DNA of 64,000 nucleotides from Planctomycetota bacterium (lineage in GTDB: Bacteria; Planctomycetota; Planctomycetia; Gemmatales; Gemmataceae). The stretch is taken from contig JAKBCS010000004.1 of the NCBI GenBank assembly GCA_021807595.1, positions 17,041-81,040 of the forward strand, in the 5' to 3' direction. This document shows, in pieces, positions 49,400 to 63,980 of the stretch. The translations under genes were made by a program, and so were the position numbers. Each line of letters starts with the position of its first letter. Positions within the stretch are counted from its first letter, which is position 1. The notes beneath the pieces are model-generated. The model was not told the origin of the DNA. It saw nothing but the letters and a program-made list of their open reading frames with translations, and did not search any database.

Positions 49400-50698
49400 A
49401 TGGGAACTGTCATGGCTGTGGCCATTAAAAATACCCCGGAGGTCGCCTCCGCGAGCCTGTTCGGCCGCACACAGGTCGCCGCTCTCGTCGGAGCCGCTTA
49501 TCTGGTCGGCACGCTCGGAATCGTCTTCTATCTTTTGCCTACCCTCTGGCAAGTGCTGGGCTGGACCGGGAAGGCCGCCGCGATGATGCTCGGAGCGAGT
49601 CAACTCGCCGCGCTCGTCGGGCTGCTCGTCTTCGGTTCGCTCCTCCTCGGATCGAAGGCGGCGCACGGCATTCGCGCCGGCATCTTTGTCGCATTCCTCG
49701 GCTTCGTCCTGATTCTGTTGCTGACCCGTTGGGCGAGTTTGTGGATCGAATACTGGAGTTTTCATCGCTTATGGTTCGGCCCCTCCACCGGATCGATTCT
49801 CACGGTCATCGTCGGCTTGGCTTTGCTGATTTTGGGCGGACGGTTCTTTCTTCTCCCGGCCACCGAGCGCTATCTAACCCTCCTAGAGGATCAAGGCTGG
49901 TTCAGCGGTCGACCCTACAAGGCGCTGCAAGGGATGCGCGTTCGCCGCGGCACTATCTTCGGCATTCTTCTGCTCCTCGGTTCGGGGATCTGGTCGCTTA
50001 TGTCGCAGGGCACGCTGCGGAAGGGCGACCGCAATTGGGCGTTGGATGTCCCCTTTTCGGGACGAGTCAACATCGAATCGAAGGGCGATGTTCCCGTCGA
50101 GGTCTTCTCTCGCTATGTGAGCGATTGGGAGACGCGCTTCGCCGAACACGATCTGATCGTCGATCGCTTCCTCCTCCAAGAAATTAATACCAACGTCGAT
50201 CGTTCTCGCTACGTCAAGATTGTCGAACCGGGCGATTCCAAATACCAGCCGAATGATATCGTAGAGCTCGCGAAGTACAAGGAAGAAGAACAACGACTGA
50301 AAAAGAACGACGAAACCCCACCGGCGGTGGTCGCTCCGGAGCCGGCTTCGGGACCGTTAAGCTATCGCTCGATCACGCTATTGCCGTCGCTTCAGTTCAC
50401 GGTTCCTTTGTTGTTATTGGCGGGGGGTCTGTGGTTGGCTTGGCGCGTCGTCAATGTGCCTGCCTTTGCCGATTTTCTCATCGCCACCGAAGCCGAAATC
50501 AACAAAGTCTCATGGACCACACAACGGAGACTGGTTCAGGATACCATCGTCGTCCTCGTTACCGTACTCCTTACGGCATTCTACCTCTTCAGTATGGACA
50601 TCGTGTGGAAGTCCGTGTTGAGTTGGCCGCCCATCGGGGTTTTGAAAATATCCGAAAAACAAGATTCCTCACAACCCGTCGATGAACGACCTTGGTGA
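49400..50698 (+). CDS. secE: preprotein translocase subunit SecE with long N-terminal multi-TM extension
   Basis: C-terminal FADFLIATEAEINKVSWTTQRRLVQDTIVVLVTVLLTAFYLFSMDIVWKSVL; position upstream of nusG. Confidence 0.85.
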   Translation: MGTVMAVAIKNTPEVASASLFGRTQVAALVGAAYLVGTLGIVFYLLPTLWQVLGWTGKAAAMMLGASQLAALVGLLVFGSLLLGSKAAHGIRAGIFVAFLGFVLILLLTRWASLWIEYWSFHRLWFGPSTGSILTVIVGLALLILGGRFFLLPATERYLTLLEDQGWFSGRPYKALQGMRVRRGTIFGILLLLGSGIWSLMSQGTLRKGDRNWALDVPFSGRVNIESKGDVPVEVFSRYVSDWETRFAEHDLIVDRFLLQEINTNVDRSRYVKIVEPGDSKYQPNDIVELAKYKEEEQRLKKNDETPPAVVAPEPASGPLSYRSITLLPSLQFTVPLLLLAGGLWLAWRVVNVPAFADFLIATEAEINKVSWTTQRRLVQDTIVVLVTVLLTAFYLFSMDIVWKSVLSWPPIGVLKISEKQDSSQPVDERPW

Positions 50699-50762
50699 GT
50701 GAATGGCAAGCAGCAGAGCGCGTTCAACGTTTCTCGCTCTCGACGAACAAAGAGTCTGGGTC

Positions 50763-51560
50763 ATGACAGAACCTGTAACCAATCCTGAGTTTTCGGTCGT
50801 CGCGCCGCCGCCGGTACCGCCGGAAGCTGTCCGCGAAGAACCCGCGCCTTCCCCCGCGGAGACAATGGCCGAGCCTCCGTCGTCAGACGCCTCGCTCATG
50901 GAAGCTCCCGATTCGATGGATAGTCCAGAACCGGAAGCGGAATCCGAGCCAGCTGCATCCGAGCCGGAAGCCATCGAACCGGAGACGCCGGTCGAGCCGC
51001 CGAGCAAAAAACATTGGTACGTCGTCAAGGTGCAAAGCGGGCGCGAGGAGTCGATCAAGGACTCCATCGAACGCCGCGTCAAAATCGAAGGTCTCGAAGA
51101 GTATTACGGACAGATCGTCATTCCCGTGGAGCGCGTCACCGAGATGCGCAACGGCAAGCGCGTGCAGAAGGAACGTAAACTCTATCCGGGATATTTAATG
51201 GTCGAGGTGGAATACAACGACCATATTCTCTATCTATTTCGAGAGACCTCCGGCGTCGGCGATTTTGTGGGCGGTTCGGTGACGCGTGCCCCGCAGCCCA
51301 TGTCGGATCGCGAAATCGAACGGATGTTGCACGGGCAACAAAAGGGCGGAGAAACGAAGACCGAGGAAGGCAAAGTCGTCTACACCAAGCCGCGCTTCGG
51401 CCCCAGTGACCGCGTCAAAGTCACCGATGGCACCTTTGCCGGTATGGAAGGCGAAGTGAAAGAACTGCACGACCAAAAGGGCAGCGTCAGCGTCGAGTTG
51501 ACGATTTTCGGCCGTCCGGTGCAGGTCGAGTTTGAATATTGGCAAGTGGAACAAGCGTAA
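50763..51560 (+). CDS. nusG: transcription termination/antitermination protein NusG, acidic Pro/Glu-rich N-terminal extension
   Basis: KHWYVVKVQSGREESIKDSIERRV..., KOW FGPSDRVKVTDGTFAGMEGEVKEL. Confidence 0.93.
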   Translation: MTEPVTNPEFSVVAPPPVPPEAVREEPAPSPAETMAEPPSSDASLMEAPDSMDSPEPEAESEPAASEPEAIEPETPVEPPSKKHWYVVKVQSGREESIKDSIERRVKIEGLEEYYGQIVIPVERVTEMRNGKRVQKERKLYPGYLMVEVEYNDHILYLFRETSGVGDFVGGSVTRAPQPMSDREIERMLHGQQKGGETKTEEGKVVYTKPRFGPSDRVKVTDGTFAGMEGEVKELHDQKGSVSVELTIFGRPVQVEFEYWQVEQA

Positions 51561-51570
51561 ATCGGTAAAT

Positions 51571-51634
51571 CGGAGCCGGAAGCGCAAGCGACGGAAAAAA
51601 AACGTTTTTGCCGTCGCTTGCGCTTCCGGTTTCG
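51571..51634. repeat. interspersed palindrome family B between nusG and rplK
   Basis: CCGGAAGCGCAAGCGACGG and exact reverse complement. Confidence 0.7.
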
Positions 51635-51684
51635 AGTCCGACGAATGAGTTTTGTACGCGAGTGCGTCGAGAAAGGTTATATCC

Positions 51685-52149
51685 ATGGCGCGTCAGGTTA
51701 CCGCGCAGATTAAGTTGCAAGTCCCCGGCGGCACGGCCACGCCCGCGCCTCCCGTCGGCCCCGCGCTCGGCCAACACGGCGTGAATATCGGACAATTTGT
51801 GTCTCAATTCAACGAGCGATCGAAGGAGATGCGCGGAATCACCCTGCCGGTTGTGATTACCGTCTACTCCGACCGCAGTTTCGATTTCATCATCAAAAGC
51901 CCTCCGGCGGCGGTTCTCCTCAAGCAAGCGGCCGGCATCCCGCTCGAGAAGAAAAAGGGCGGCGAAGTCATCAGCGCCGAGGAAAAAGCCAAGGCCAGCG
52001 GCAAATACAAGGGCTTCAAAGTGACGCCGGCGCAAGTGCGCGAGATCGCCCAGAAGAAGCTGCAAGACCTCAACGCGCGCGACGTGGATCACGCCATGCG
52101 CATTATCGAAGGCACGGCCCGTAGTTTGGGGCTGGCCGTCGAGGTCTAA
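51685..52149 (+). CDS. rplK: 50S ribosomal protein L11
   Basis: [40 protein letters not shown]. Confidence 0.97.
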   Translation: MARQVTAQIKLQVPGGTATPAPPVGPALGQHGVNIGQFVSQFNERSKEMRGITLPVVITVYSDRSFDFIIKSPPAAVLLKQAAGIPLEKKKGGEVISAEEKAKASGKYKGFKVTPAQVREIAQKKLQDLNARDVDHAMRIIEGTARSLGLAVEV

Positions 52150-52266
52150 ACCAAGTAAGAAACTATCTGGTTCCCGTTCAGAACCAACCCGAAGCGTTGG
52201 CCAGAGCCATTCTCGCCGTACCTTCGTGCTGGTCTTGAGTGTTATTGACTTAGAATCGACAGGATC

Positions 52267-53181
52267 ATGGCCAAGAAAAAAACCGACGAGGCCGTCGCCG
52301 AAGCCGTAACGACACCGACCGTACCCGCCGGTGGCGAGGAAAAGAAATCGCGCCCCCCCAAGGCGAAAGCCCCCAAGGCCGAGAGCGAATCCGCGCCGCC
52401 GGTCGCTCCCTCTGCCGCCCCTGCTCCGGTCGCGACGTCCGCGTCGACCAAGAAAAAGGGGCAGCAACCCGGCAAGCCGCCGCATAAGGGCAAGAAGCTC
52501 CTCAACCGCCTTAAAAACGACCACCAAAAGATTGCTAAGGCTGGCATCGTTCCGCTCAAACAAGCGATTGGGCTGCTCAAGCAAATCAAGCGCGCCAAGT
52601 TCGACGAAACCGTTGAAGTGCATATGTCGCTCGGCATCGACACGACGCAGAGCGATCAGATGATTCGCGGCAGTGTGCCGTTGCCTCACGGACTCGGCAA
52701 GGTGAAGCGCGTGGTGGTTTTCTGTCAGGGCGACAACGTCGCCAAAGCCAAGGAAGCCGGAGCGGACTTCGCCGGCGGCGACGAACTCGTCGAGAAGGTG
52801 CAGAAGGAAGGCTGGCTCGATTTCGACGTGGCCCTGGCCACGCAGGAAATGATGGGCAAGGTCAGCCGCCTCGGCAAGGTTCTCGGTCCGCGCGGCCTGA
52901 TGCCGACGCCCAAGGCCGGCACGGTGGTTACCGCCGGACAAGATGTGGCCCAAGCGGTGCGCGAACAGAAAGCCGGCAAGGTCGAGTATCGCTCCGATAA
53001 GGGCGGCAACGTCCATGCCGGGGTCGGCAAGATCAGTTTCGACGAGGACAAGATCGCGGCGAATGTGGTCGCCTTCGTCGAACAAGTCCGCGCCGCCAAA
53101 CCGGCTGGCATCAAAGGTAATTATGTGAAGTCAATCACCCTCGCGGCGACTATGACACCTGGCATCCCCGTCACCATGTAA
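52267..53181 (+). CDS. rplA: 50S ribosomal protein L1 with Lys/Ala/Pro-rich N-terminal extension
   Basis: [26 protein letters not shown]1 signature; ~80-aa low-complexity basic N-terminus. Confidence 0.96.
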   Translation: MAKKKTDEAVAEAVTTPTVPAGGEEKKSRPPKAKAPKAESESAPPVAPSAAPAPVATSASTKKKGQQPGKPPHKGKKLLNRLKNDHQKIAKAGIVPLKQAIGLLKQIKRAKFDETVEVHMSLGIDTTQSDQMIRGSVPLPHGLGKVKRVVVFCQGDNVAKAKEAGADFAGGDELVEKVQKEGWLDFDVALATQEMMGKVSRLGKVLGPRGLMPTPKAGTVVTAGQDVAQAVREQKAGKVEYRSDKGGNVHAGVGKISFDEDKIAANVVAFVEQVRAAKPAGIKGNYVKSITLAATMTPGIPVTM

Positions 53182-53276
53182 GATCGGCTATTGGCGATCG
53201 GCGATCGGCTATCGGCTTAAGAGGCCGGATAGCGATTTGGACCGAGAGCCGAACGCCGATTGCCGAAAGCCGAAGT

Positions 53277-53849
53277 ATGAGCAAATTCATCAAGCAGATG
53301 GAAATGGATGCGTTGCGGAGCGATTTCACGGGCGTCCGCGACGCAGTGGTGTTGAGCGTGAAAGGGCTGGATTGCCAACTCGAAGGCTCGCTGCGCGCCA
53401 CGCTTCGCAAGAAGAATATCCGCCTGAAGATGGTCAAGAATAGTCTGACCCGGCGCGTGTTCAACGACCTGGGGGTTCCCATTCCCGCCGAGTCTCCGCT
53501 CTGGGCTGGGCCGACGACGTTCGCGTGGGGTGCCAACAGTATCGCCGAGTTGAGCCGGGCTATCGACGACGAGTTGAAGAAGTCCAAAAACTCGGCGGCC
53601 TACAAAGACAAAGTCAACATCAAAGGCGCGCTGGCCGACGGCCAGGTAATCGGTTTCGATCTGGCGCTGAAGATGCCGACGCGCGAAGAGGCCATCGCGC
53701 AGATCGTCGGCACGATCCTGGGGCCGGGATCGGCACTGGCCGGCTGCTTGCTCGGACCGATTTCGCAAGTGGCCAGCCAGATTCAGACCCTCGCCGAGAA
53801 GACCGAAAGCGCGGCCGACGAGGCCGCCCCTGCTCCCGTCGCGGGATGA
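53277..53849 (+). CDS. rplJ: 50S ribosomal protein L10
   Basis: position rplA-rplJ-rplL and L10-like sequence (LRATLRKKNIRLKMVKNSLTRRVF). Confidence 0.92.
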   Translation: MSKFIKQMEMDALRSDFTGVRDAVVLSVKGLDCQLEGSLRATLRKKNIRLKMVKNSLTRRVFNDLGVPIPAESPLWAGPTTFAWGANSIAELSRAIDDELKKSKNSAAYKDKVNIKGALADGQVIGFDLALKMPTREEAIAQIVGTILGPGSALAGCLLGPISQVASQIQTLAEKTESAADEAAPAPVAG

Positions 53850-53969
53850 TTGAAGTCGTTCTCCGCGTCCCTTCGGGGCGCGGCTAAAATGGGATTTACA
53901 CGATAGGCTATTACGCGAATCGCCGCACCGCTTCACGCGGCAAACGCATCAGGAAAGGAATAGTAGACC

Positions 53970-54389
53970 ATGTCAGAAGGGACCGGAACCAGCTTCGAGA
54001 GCGACATCATGGAGCTGGGCGATAAGATTGCGGCGTTGACCATCACCAAGGCCGTTCAGTTAAAAGATTATTTGAAAGAGAAGTACAAGATCGAACCCGC
54101 CGCCGGTGGCGTTGTGATGGCCGCCGGCCCCGGAGGCGGTGGTGCCGCCGCTCCCGCCGAGAAAGTCGAACAGACCGAGTTCACCGTCATCCTCGATGGC
54201 CTCGCGGACCCGGCCAAGAAGATCAACGTCATCAAGGTCGTCCGCGAAATCACCAACCTCGGTCTCAAGGAAGCCAAGGATTTGGTGGAAGGCGCGCCGA
54301 AGCCCGTCAAGGAGAACGTGGCCAAGGACGAAGCCGCCGCGATCAAGAAAAAGCTGGAAGAAGGCGGCGCGAAAGCCAGCATGAAGTAA
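53970..54389 (+). CDS. rplL: 50S ribosomal protein L7/L12
   Basis: [70 protein letters not shown]. Confidence 0.97.
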   Translation: MSEGTGTSFESDIMELGDKIAALTITKAVQLKDYLKEKYKIEPAAGGVVMAAGPGGGGAAAPAEKVEQTEFTVILDGLADPAKKINVIKVVREITNLGLKEAKDLVEGAPKPVKENVAKDEAAAIKKKLEEGGAKASMK

Positions 54390-54402
54390 GGAAATGGGCG
54401 AG

Positions 54403-54422
54403 CAGGGGGCGCAAGCCCCCTG
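54403..54422. terminator. hairpin CAGGGGGC-GCAA-GCCCCCTG downstream of rplL
   Basis: 8-bp perfect inverted repeat with tetraloop in rplL-rpoB intergenic region; terminator or attenuator. Confidence 0.5.
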
Positions 54423-54954
54423 ACGTTTGATGGCGGGGAACTTAGGCCCCCAACTCGCTTGGGAAAAATTTTCCTTGCATTTCGCGTGCCTTTGTGGTGA
54501 AATAGCATAAGATTGTTATTCGCACTGCTGGACTAGAGGCGCGGCGACGATCGCTCGGCGGTTGTTTGGACAGGGCCGTCGAACGCGAATGGAAATGGAA
54601 CCGTGGACTGCACGCGTGCCACTTAACAGCCTTTTCCCTCGCCCCCGGATGAAAAAAGGCCAAGCCTTGAGCTTGGCTGCGCTCGCGCGCCGACAAACTA
54701 TGGAAGGGGCGAACATCCGGAACCGACCCGTTGGAGATCCCGTATCGACACCGCTTCGAACAGGGCCGTTCGACATGGTAACTCTTGGGACGACTCCATC
54801 AGCGATTCTTGCACCCTTGAACGATCATCCAAATACCGACCGGCGGCCCCGTGCCGAACCGACCCGGTGAGTTGACGCGGCCCTCAGCGATCGCACCGTG
54901 CCGGCTTGGCTCTTGCCGCTTCGTATCCGTTGCTTTTTGGGAGGAGCACCCGCT

Positions 54955-57900
54955 ATGCCCGTCCCCGTTGTTCGTACTCTTGTGCCCGAAAAAACCCGCA
55001 ACTTCGGTCGCTTCGGCGACACCGCCAAGGTGCCGCCGTTGACCGCCATTCAGACGCGCTCCTACGAGCGCTTTCTGCAGTTGGACCTGCCCCCCGACAA
55101 ACGGGAGCCGATCGGACTCGAAGGCGTTCTCCGCGAGATATTCCCCATAAAGAGCTACGATAACACTCTCTCTCTGGAATATCTACGCTATGAGTTGGGC
55201 AAGCCGCGCTACGGCCCCGACGAATGCCGCCAACTCCGCCTCACCTACGGCCGACCGTTCAAAGTTTGGCTCCGCCTCGTCAAGGAGCAGCCCGTCGAGG
55301 AAGAAGTCTACCTCGGCGACATGCCCATCATGATCGGCGGCGGCGAATTCATCATCAACGGTGCCGAGCGCGTCGTCGTCAGCCAGCTGCACCGCTCGCC
55401 CGGCGTTGATTTCGTGGTCGAAACCGAAGGCAGCGATAAAAAGCTCCATTCTTGCCGTATCATCCCCGAACGCGGCAGCTGGATCGAAGTCAACGTCACC
55501 AAGAAAGACACCCTCGGCGTTCGCATCGATCAATCCGGCAAGTTCTCGTCCATGACCTTGCTGCGCGCCATGGACCCCGCCTACTCCACCGACGCCGACA
55601 TCCTGCGCGCCTTTTACCCGACCGAGGCCATAAAAACCAATAGCAAAGACGCCCGCGCCAGGGTCAAGGGAGCGACCGCGGTCGGCGATGTCATCGACCC
55701 GGAGACCGGCGAAGTCTATCTCGACAGCGGCGAGACGTTTACCGACGAGAAACTCGACGTTATCTTCGCCAGTGCCACCACCGAAGTGACCATCCTCACC
55801 AAGGTCAAGGATCCGCTCATCCTCATGTCGCTGAAGGAAGATCCGACCAACACGCACGAAGAGGCGTTGTTGAAGATCTATCAGCGACTTCGTCCGGGCA
55901 ATCCGCCGCAGTTGGAAAAAGCCAAGGAACTGTTCAAAGAGAAGTTCCAAGATCCCAATCGCTATCGGCTCGGCAAGGTCGGACGGTTCCGCATCAACCG
56001 CAAATTCGACCAAAATATCGAAGAGTCGGAAATGACACTGCGGGCGCTCGATTACCTCAACGCCATTCGCTATGTGATGAAACTGCGCGCCAACGAAGGT
56101 CAGATCGACGACATCGACCATTTGGGCAATCGCCGCGTCCGCACCATCGACGAACTGGCCGCCGATGAGTTGCGCAAGGGTTTTCTCAAGCTTCGCCGCA
56201 CGGTGCAGGAGCGCATGTCGATCCGCGATCAGCAGGATATGACGCCGCGCTCGCTCATCAATCCCAAGTCGATTTCCGCCGCCATCGAGTATTTCTTCGG
56301 TCGCGGCGAATTGAGCCAGGTCGTCGATCAGACCAATCCGTTGTCGCAATTGACGCACGAACGGCGACTTTCGGCCCTTGGGCCGGGCGGTTTGAACCGC
56401 AAACGAGCCGGCTTCGACGTGCGCGACGTTCACATCTCGCACTACGGCCGCATCTGCCCCATCGAGACGCCGGAAGGCACGAACATCGGCCTGATTTCTC
56501 ACTTGAGCATTTATGCCGACGTGGATGAGTACGGCTTCCTCATCACCCCCTATCGCGCCGTGAAGCAGCGCAAGCTGACGGACGAGGTGAAGCAGCTGCG
56601 CGCCGATGAGGAATCGTTGGCTCACCTCGCCCCGGCCGATGCGCCGACCGACGGCCAAAAGGTGACGCAAGAACGCATCATCGCCCGATTCGGCGGCGAC
56701 TTCGCGTCGATTCCTGCCGATCAAGTGCAGTACATCGACATCAGCCCCAAACAAATGGTCGGTGTCTCGGCCGGTCTGATTCCGTTTTTGGAACACGACG
56801 ACGCCAACCGCGCCTTGATGGGTTCCAACATGCAACGGCAAGCCGTGCCTTTGCTCGTGACCGAACCTCCGATCGTTGCCACGGGTCTGGAAAAGGACGT
56901 GGCCTACAACAGCGGCATGGTCGTGAAAGCCCAGAGAAACGGCACCGTCACCCACGTCGATGCCCAGCGCATCCGCGTCGACGAGCGCGAGTACACGCTG
57001 CGCAAGTACACCGGCTTGAACGAGCATACTTGCCTCAATCAGAAACCGCTGGTGCGCGTCGGTCAAAAGGTCAAGGCGGGCGAAGTGATCGCCGACGGAG
57101 CGGCCACCAGTCACGGCGAACTGGCGCTGGGGCGCAATGTCCTCGTCGCCTTCATGTCGTGGGACGGGTACAACTTCGAGGATGCCATCATCATCAGCGA
57201 AAAGCTGGTGGAAAACGACACCTACACCTCAATCCACATTGAGGAGTTCGAGATCGAGATCCGCGAAACCAAACTCGGCAAGGAGGAGTTCACCCGCGAC
57301 ATCCCCAACGTCTCGCCCAAGGCGTTGTCCAACCTGGACGAGTACGGCATCGTTCGGGTCGGCACGTTCGTCGTGCCCGGAGACATTCTGGTCGGCAAGG
57401 TTTCGCCCAAATCCAAGAGCGAACTGACGCCGGAAGAGAAACTCTTGCACGCCATCTTCGGCCGCGCCGGCGAAGACGTGAAGAACGACAGCTTGGATGT
57501 GCCGTCCGGCGTCGAGGGCATTGTCATCGAGACCCAACGTTTCAGCCGCCGGGCTTCGATGACCGAGGACGAAAAGAAAGCCTTCGATAAAGAGCTAAAG
57601 GAGATGGATAATCGCTTCAATAAACAGATCGCCGATCAATTTCGGGCTATGGTCGCCGAGTTGGCCGCAGTGCTGGAGAAGCCGACGCTGAAGGACAACG
57701 TCAGCAACAAAACGCTGGGGCACGACAAGGACGACAAATCCGTCGCCGAGCAAGCGCAGTCGTTCCGTCTCGATCACTTGGACGTGCGTAGCCCCGAACG
57801 CAAGAAGCAGTGCGTCGAGATCCATCAACGGCACAAGGAAAGACTCGACTTCCTGTTCGACGAGAAGGAACGCAAGTTGAACTCGATGAAGCGCGGCGAC

Positions 57901-58653
57901 GAACTGCCGAGCGGCGTGCAACAGATGGTCAAGGTGTATGTGGCCACCAAGCGACAAATCTCGGTCGGCGACAAGATGGCGGGACGTCATGGCAATAAGG
58001 GCGTGATCTCCAAGATTCTGCCGGTCGAGGACATGCCGTACATGGCCGACGGTACGCCGGTGGACATCCTGCTCAATCCCTTGGGCGTGCCCAGCCGTAT
58101 GAACGTCGGCCAGATTCTTGAGACGCACTTAGGCTGGGCGGCGCAGAAGTTGGGCTTCAAGGCGGTGACGCCGGTGTTCGACGGAGCGACCGAAGAAGAG
58201 ATTCGCAAGTGCCTCAAGGAGGCCGGTATCTCCGAGACGGGCAAGACGTTTCTTTACGACGGTCGCACCGGCGACCGCTTCGAGCAGCCGGTGACGGTGG
58301 GCCACATTTACATGCTCAAGCTGCACCACTTGGTGGACGACAAGGTTCACGCCCGCGCCACGGGGCCTTACTCGCTCATCACGCAGCAACCGTTGGGCGG
58401 CAAGGCGCGTTTCGGCGGGCAGCGTTTCGGCGAAATGGAAGTGTGGGCGCTGGAAGCCTACGGCGCAGCCTTCATCTTGCAGGAATTGCTGACGGTCAAA
58501 TCCGACGATGTGGAGGGCCGAACCAAGATCTACGAGTCGATGGTTAAGGGCGAGAACACGTTGGAGGCCGGCACGCCCGCCAGTTTCGACGTGTTAACTA
58601 ACGAGATCCGCGGCTTGGCTTTGAACATGCAGTTGGAGAAGAAACGTCTGTAG
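54955..58653 (+). CDS. rpoB: DNA-directed RNA polymerase subunit beta
   Basis: RpoB sequence throughout, e.g. [57 protein letters not shown]. Confidence 0.98.
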   Translation: MPVPVVRTLVPEKTRNFGRFGDTAKVPPLTAIQTRSYERFLQLDLPPDKREPIGLEGVLREIFPIKSYDNTLSLEYLRYELGKPRYGPDECRQLRLTYGRPFKVWLRLVKEQPVEEEVYLGDMPIMIGGGEFIINGAERVVVSQLHRSPGVDFVVETEGSDKKLHSCRIIPERGSWIEVNVTKKDTLGVRIDQSGKFSSMTLLRAMDPAYSTDADILRAFYPTEAIKTNSKDARARVKGATAVGDVIDPETGEVYLDSGETFTDEKLDVIFASATTEVTILTKVKDPLILMSLKEDPTNTHEEALLKIYQRLRPGNPPQLEKAKELFKEKFQDPNRYRLGKVGRFRINRKFDQNIEESEMTLRALDYLNAIRYVMKLRANEGQIDDIDHLGNRRVRTIDELAADELRKGFLKLRRTVQERMSIRDQQDMTPRSLINPKSISAAIEYFFGRGELSQVVDQTNPLSQLTHERRLSALGPGGLNRKRAGFDVRDVHISHYGRICPIETPEGTNIGLISHLSIYADVDEYGFLITPYRAVKQRKLTDEVKQLRADEESLAHLAPADAPTDGQKVTQERIIARFGGDFASIPADQVQYIDISPKQMVGVSAGLIPFLEHDDANRALMGSNMQRQAVPLLVTEPPIVATGLEKDVAYNSGMVVKAQRNGTVTHVDAQRIRVDEREYTLRKYTGLNEHTCLNQKPLVRVGQKVKAGEVIADGAATSHGELALGRNVLVAFMSWDGYNFEDAIIISEKLVENDTYTSIHIEEFEIEIRETKLGKEEFTRDIPNVSPKALSNLDEYGIVRVGTFVVPGDILVGKVSPKSKSELTPEEKLLHAIFGRAGEDVKNDSLDVPSGVEGIVIETQRFSRRASMTEDEKKAFDKELKEMDNRFNKQIADQFRAMVAELAAVLEKPTLKDNVSNKTLGHDKDDKSVAEQAQSFRLDHLDVRSPERKKQCVEIHQRHKERLDFLFDEKERKLNSMKRGDELPSGVQQMVKVYVATKRQISVGDKMAGRHGNKGVISKILPVEDMPYMADGTPVDILLNPLGVPSRMNVGQILETHLGWAAQKLGFKAVTPVFDGATEEEIRKCLKEAGISETGKTFLYDGRTGDRFEQPVTVGHIYMLKLHHLVDDKVHARATGPYSLITQQPLGGKARFGGQRFGEMEVWALEAYGAAFILQELLTVKSDDVEGRTKIYESMVKGENTLEAGTPASFDVLTNEIRGLALNMQLEKKRL

Positions 58654-58666
58654 AGTGAAGGGGGAA

Positions 58667-58989
58667 ATGGCAACGGACTCCACTCTTGAGCGGGTGTACC
58701 GGGCGGTGAGTGAGAAGGAATATCAGCAGATCCTCACCACCGGTACGTTCGAGCTTGTGCCGCAGGGGTGCGAAGGGAAGCATTTTGCCGACACTCCCGA
58801 AGGTACCCGACGCTTTGGAGAAGCGCTGTTTGGCATCGGGCGTTTCCAGATCGTCGAAGCGGAAGTGCCTGCTGAAGCCCGGGCCTGTACCGATGGACAA
58901 ATTTGGACGGTTTCGGACCCGCCCGGTTTCTCCACATGGACGACTTGATTGAGGTACGCCCTCGACCTTACCGAGGAACGAAGTCATGA
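58667..58989 (+). pseudogene. YRAVS...EGKxFA...LDGFGPARF domain protein (polymorphic-toxin C-terminal domain-like), apparent single frameshift near 58880..58890
   Basis: frame 1: MATDSTLERVYRAVSEKEYQQILTTGTFELVPQGCEGKHFADTPEGTRRFGEALFGIGRFQIVEAEVPAEARA; then frame of 58888: LYRWTNLDGFGPARFLHMDDLIEVRPRPYRGTKS*, stop overlapping ATG of next gene (ATGA). Could be sequencing error, decay or recoding. Confidence 0.6.
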
Positions 58990-59351
58990 CAAGCCGGCCT
59001 GCACGAATCACCTGGTTAAAGCCCGAAGAAGGCGGGAGGCGCGTACCGCCTTCCGGCCCGCGCTATGTCGCGCCGGCTCGGTTCGACGCTCAAGCGGCCG
59101 GACTAGAGGGAGCCAACTGGAGTCTCGTTGTTGACCTCCAATCGCACCCCGCTGGGGCCACCGATTGGATCGCGGAGGTGCGCTACCTCGTCGGCGAGGC
59201 TCCGCATGAAGTCCTGCTACAGGGGGCTCGTTTTGAATTGTACGAAGGGAAAAAGTGCGTAGCGCGCGGCGTTATCATCAGCCCCGTGTCCGAAACGGTC
59301 AATCTGTCAGGCGTTCGGCCAACAGTTGAGCAAATCGACACGAAATGTTAG
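58986..59351 (+). CDS. free-standing EF-Tu domain III-like protein
   Basis: ITWLKPEEGGRRVPPSGPRYVAPARF and ARFELYEGKKCVARGVI align by eye with EF-Tu in this window ([25 protein letters not shown] and [17 protein letters not shown]). Confidence 0.6.
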   Translation: MTSRPARITWLKPEEGGRRVPPSGPRYVAPARFDAQAAGLEGANWSLVVDLQSHPAGATDWIAEVRYLVGEAPHEVLLQGARFELYEGKKCVARGVIISPVSETVNLSGVRPTVEQIDTKC

Positions 59352-59546
59352 GCAAACCGTTTCAACCAAGCGCAAAGAGCAAGCGGGACTGTCGGAAAGC
59401 ACTCGTTTACTCTTCGGGCTGGGTAGAAGCTGAGGATACATTTGTTTTCCGTTTTGTGAGGAACGAGAGAAACCGCAGCTGCGGTCGATTGTCTCTCTTT
59501 TTTGCAAAGCGCAGCTATTTGGACCCTGGAATCGGGGAGACCACTT

Positions 59547-63932
<4,386 letters not shown>

Positions 63933-63950
63933 GTTTCTGTCTTGAAGCTC

Positions 63951-63980
63951 CCCCTCTCCCCTGTACTCAGGGGAGAGGGG
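63951..63980. repeat. palindrome family C downstream of rpoC
   Basis: CCCCTCTCCCCTG-TACT-CAGGGGAGAGGGG followed by CTTTT; may act as terminator. Confidence 0.7.

Noticed and set aside
54562-54870. 102-aa ORF in the rplL-rpoB spacer
   Set aside because: No recognisable motif and atypical composition; more likely non-coding leader.
55183-57114. 643-aa minus-strand ORF antisense to rpoB (and similar long antisense ORFs opposite tuf, rpoC, MoxR, DUF1549, DUF1501)
   Set aside because: Long open antisense frames are expected from GC-rich codon bias; the sense genes are unambiguous and the antisense translations show no family features.
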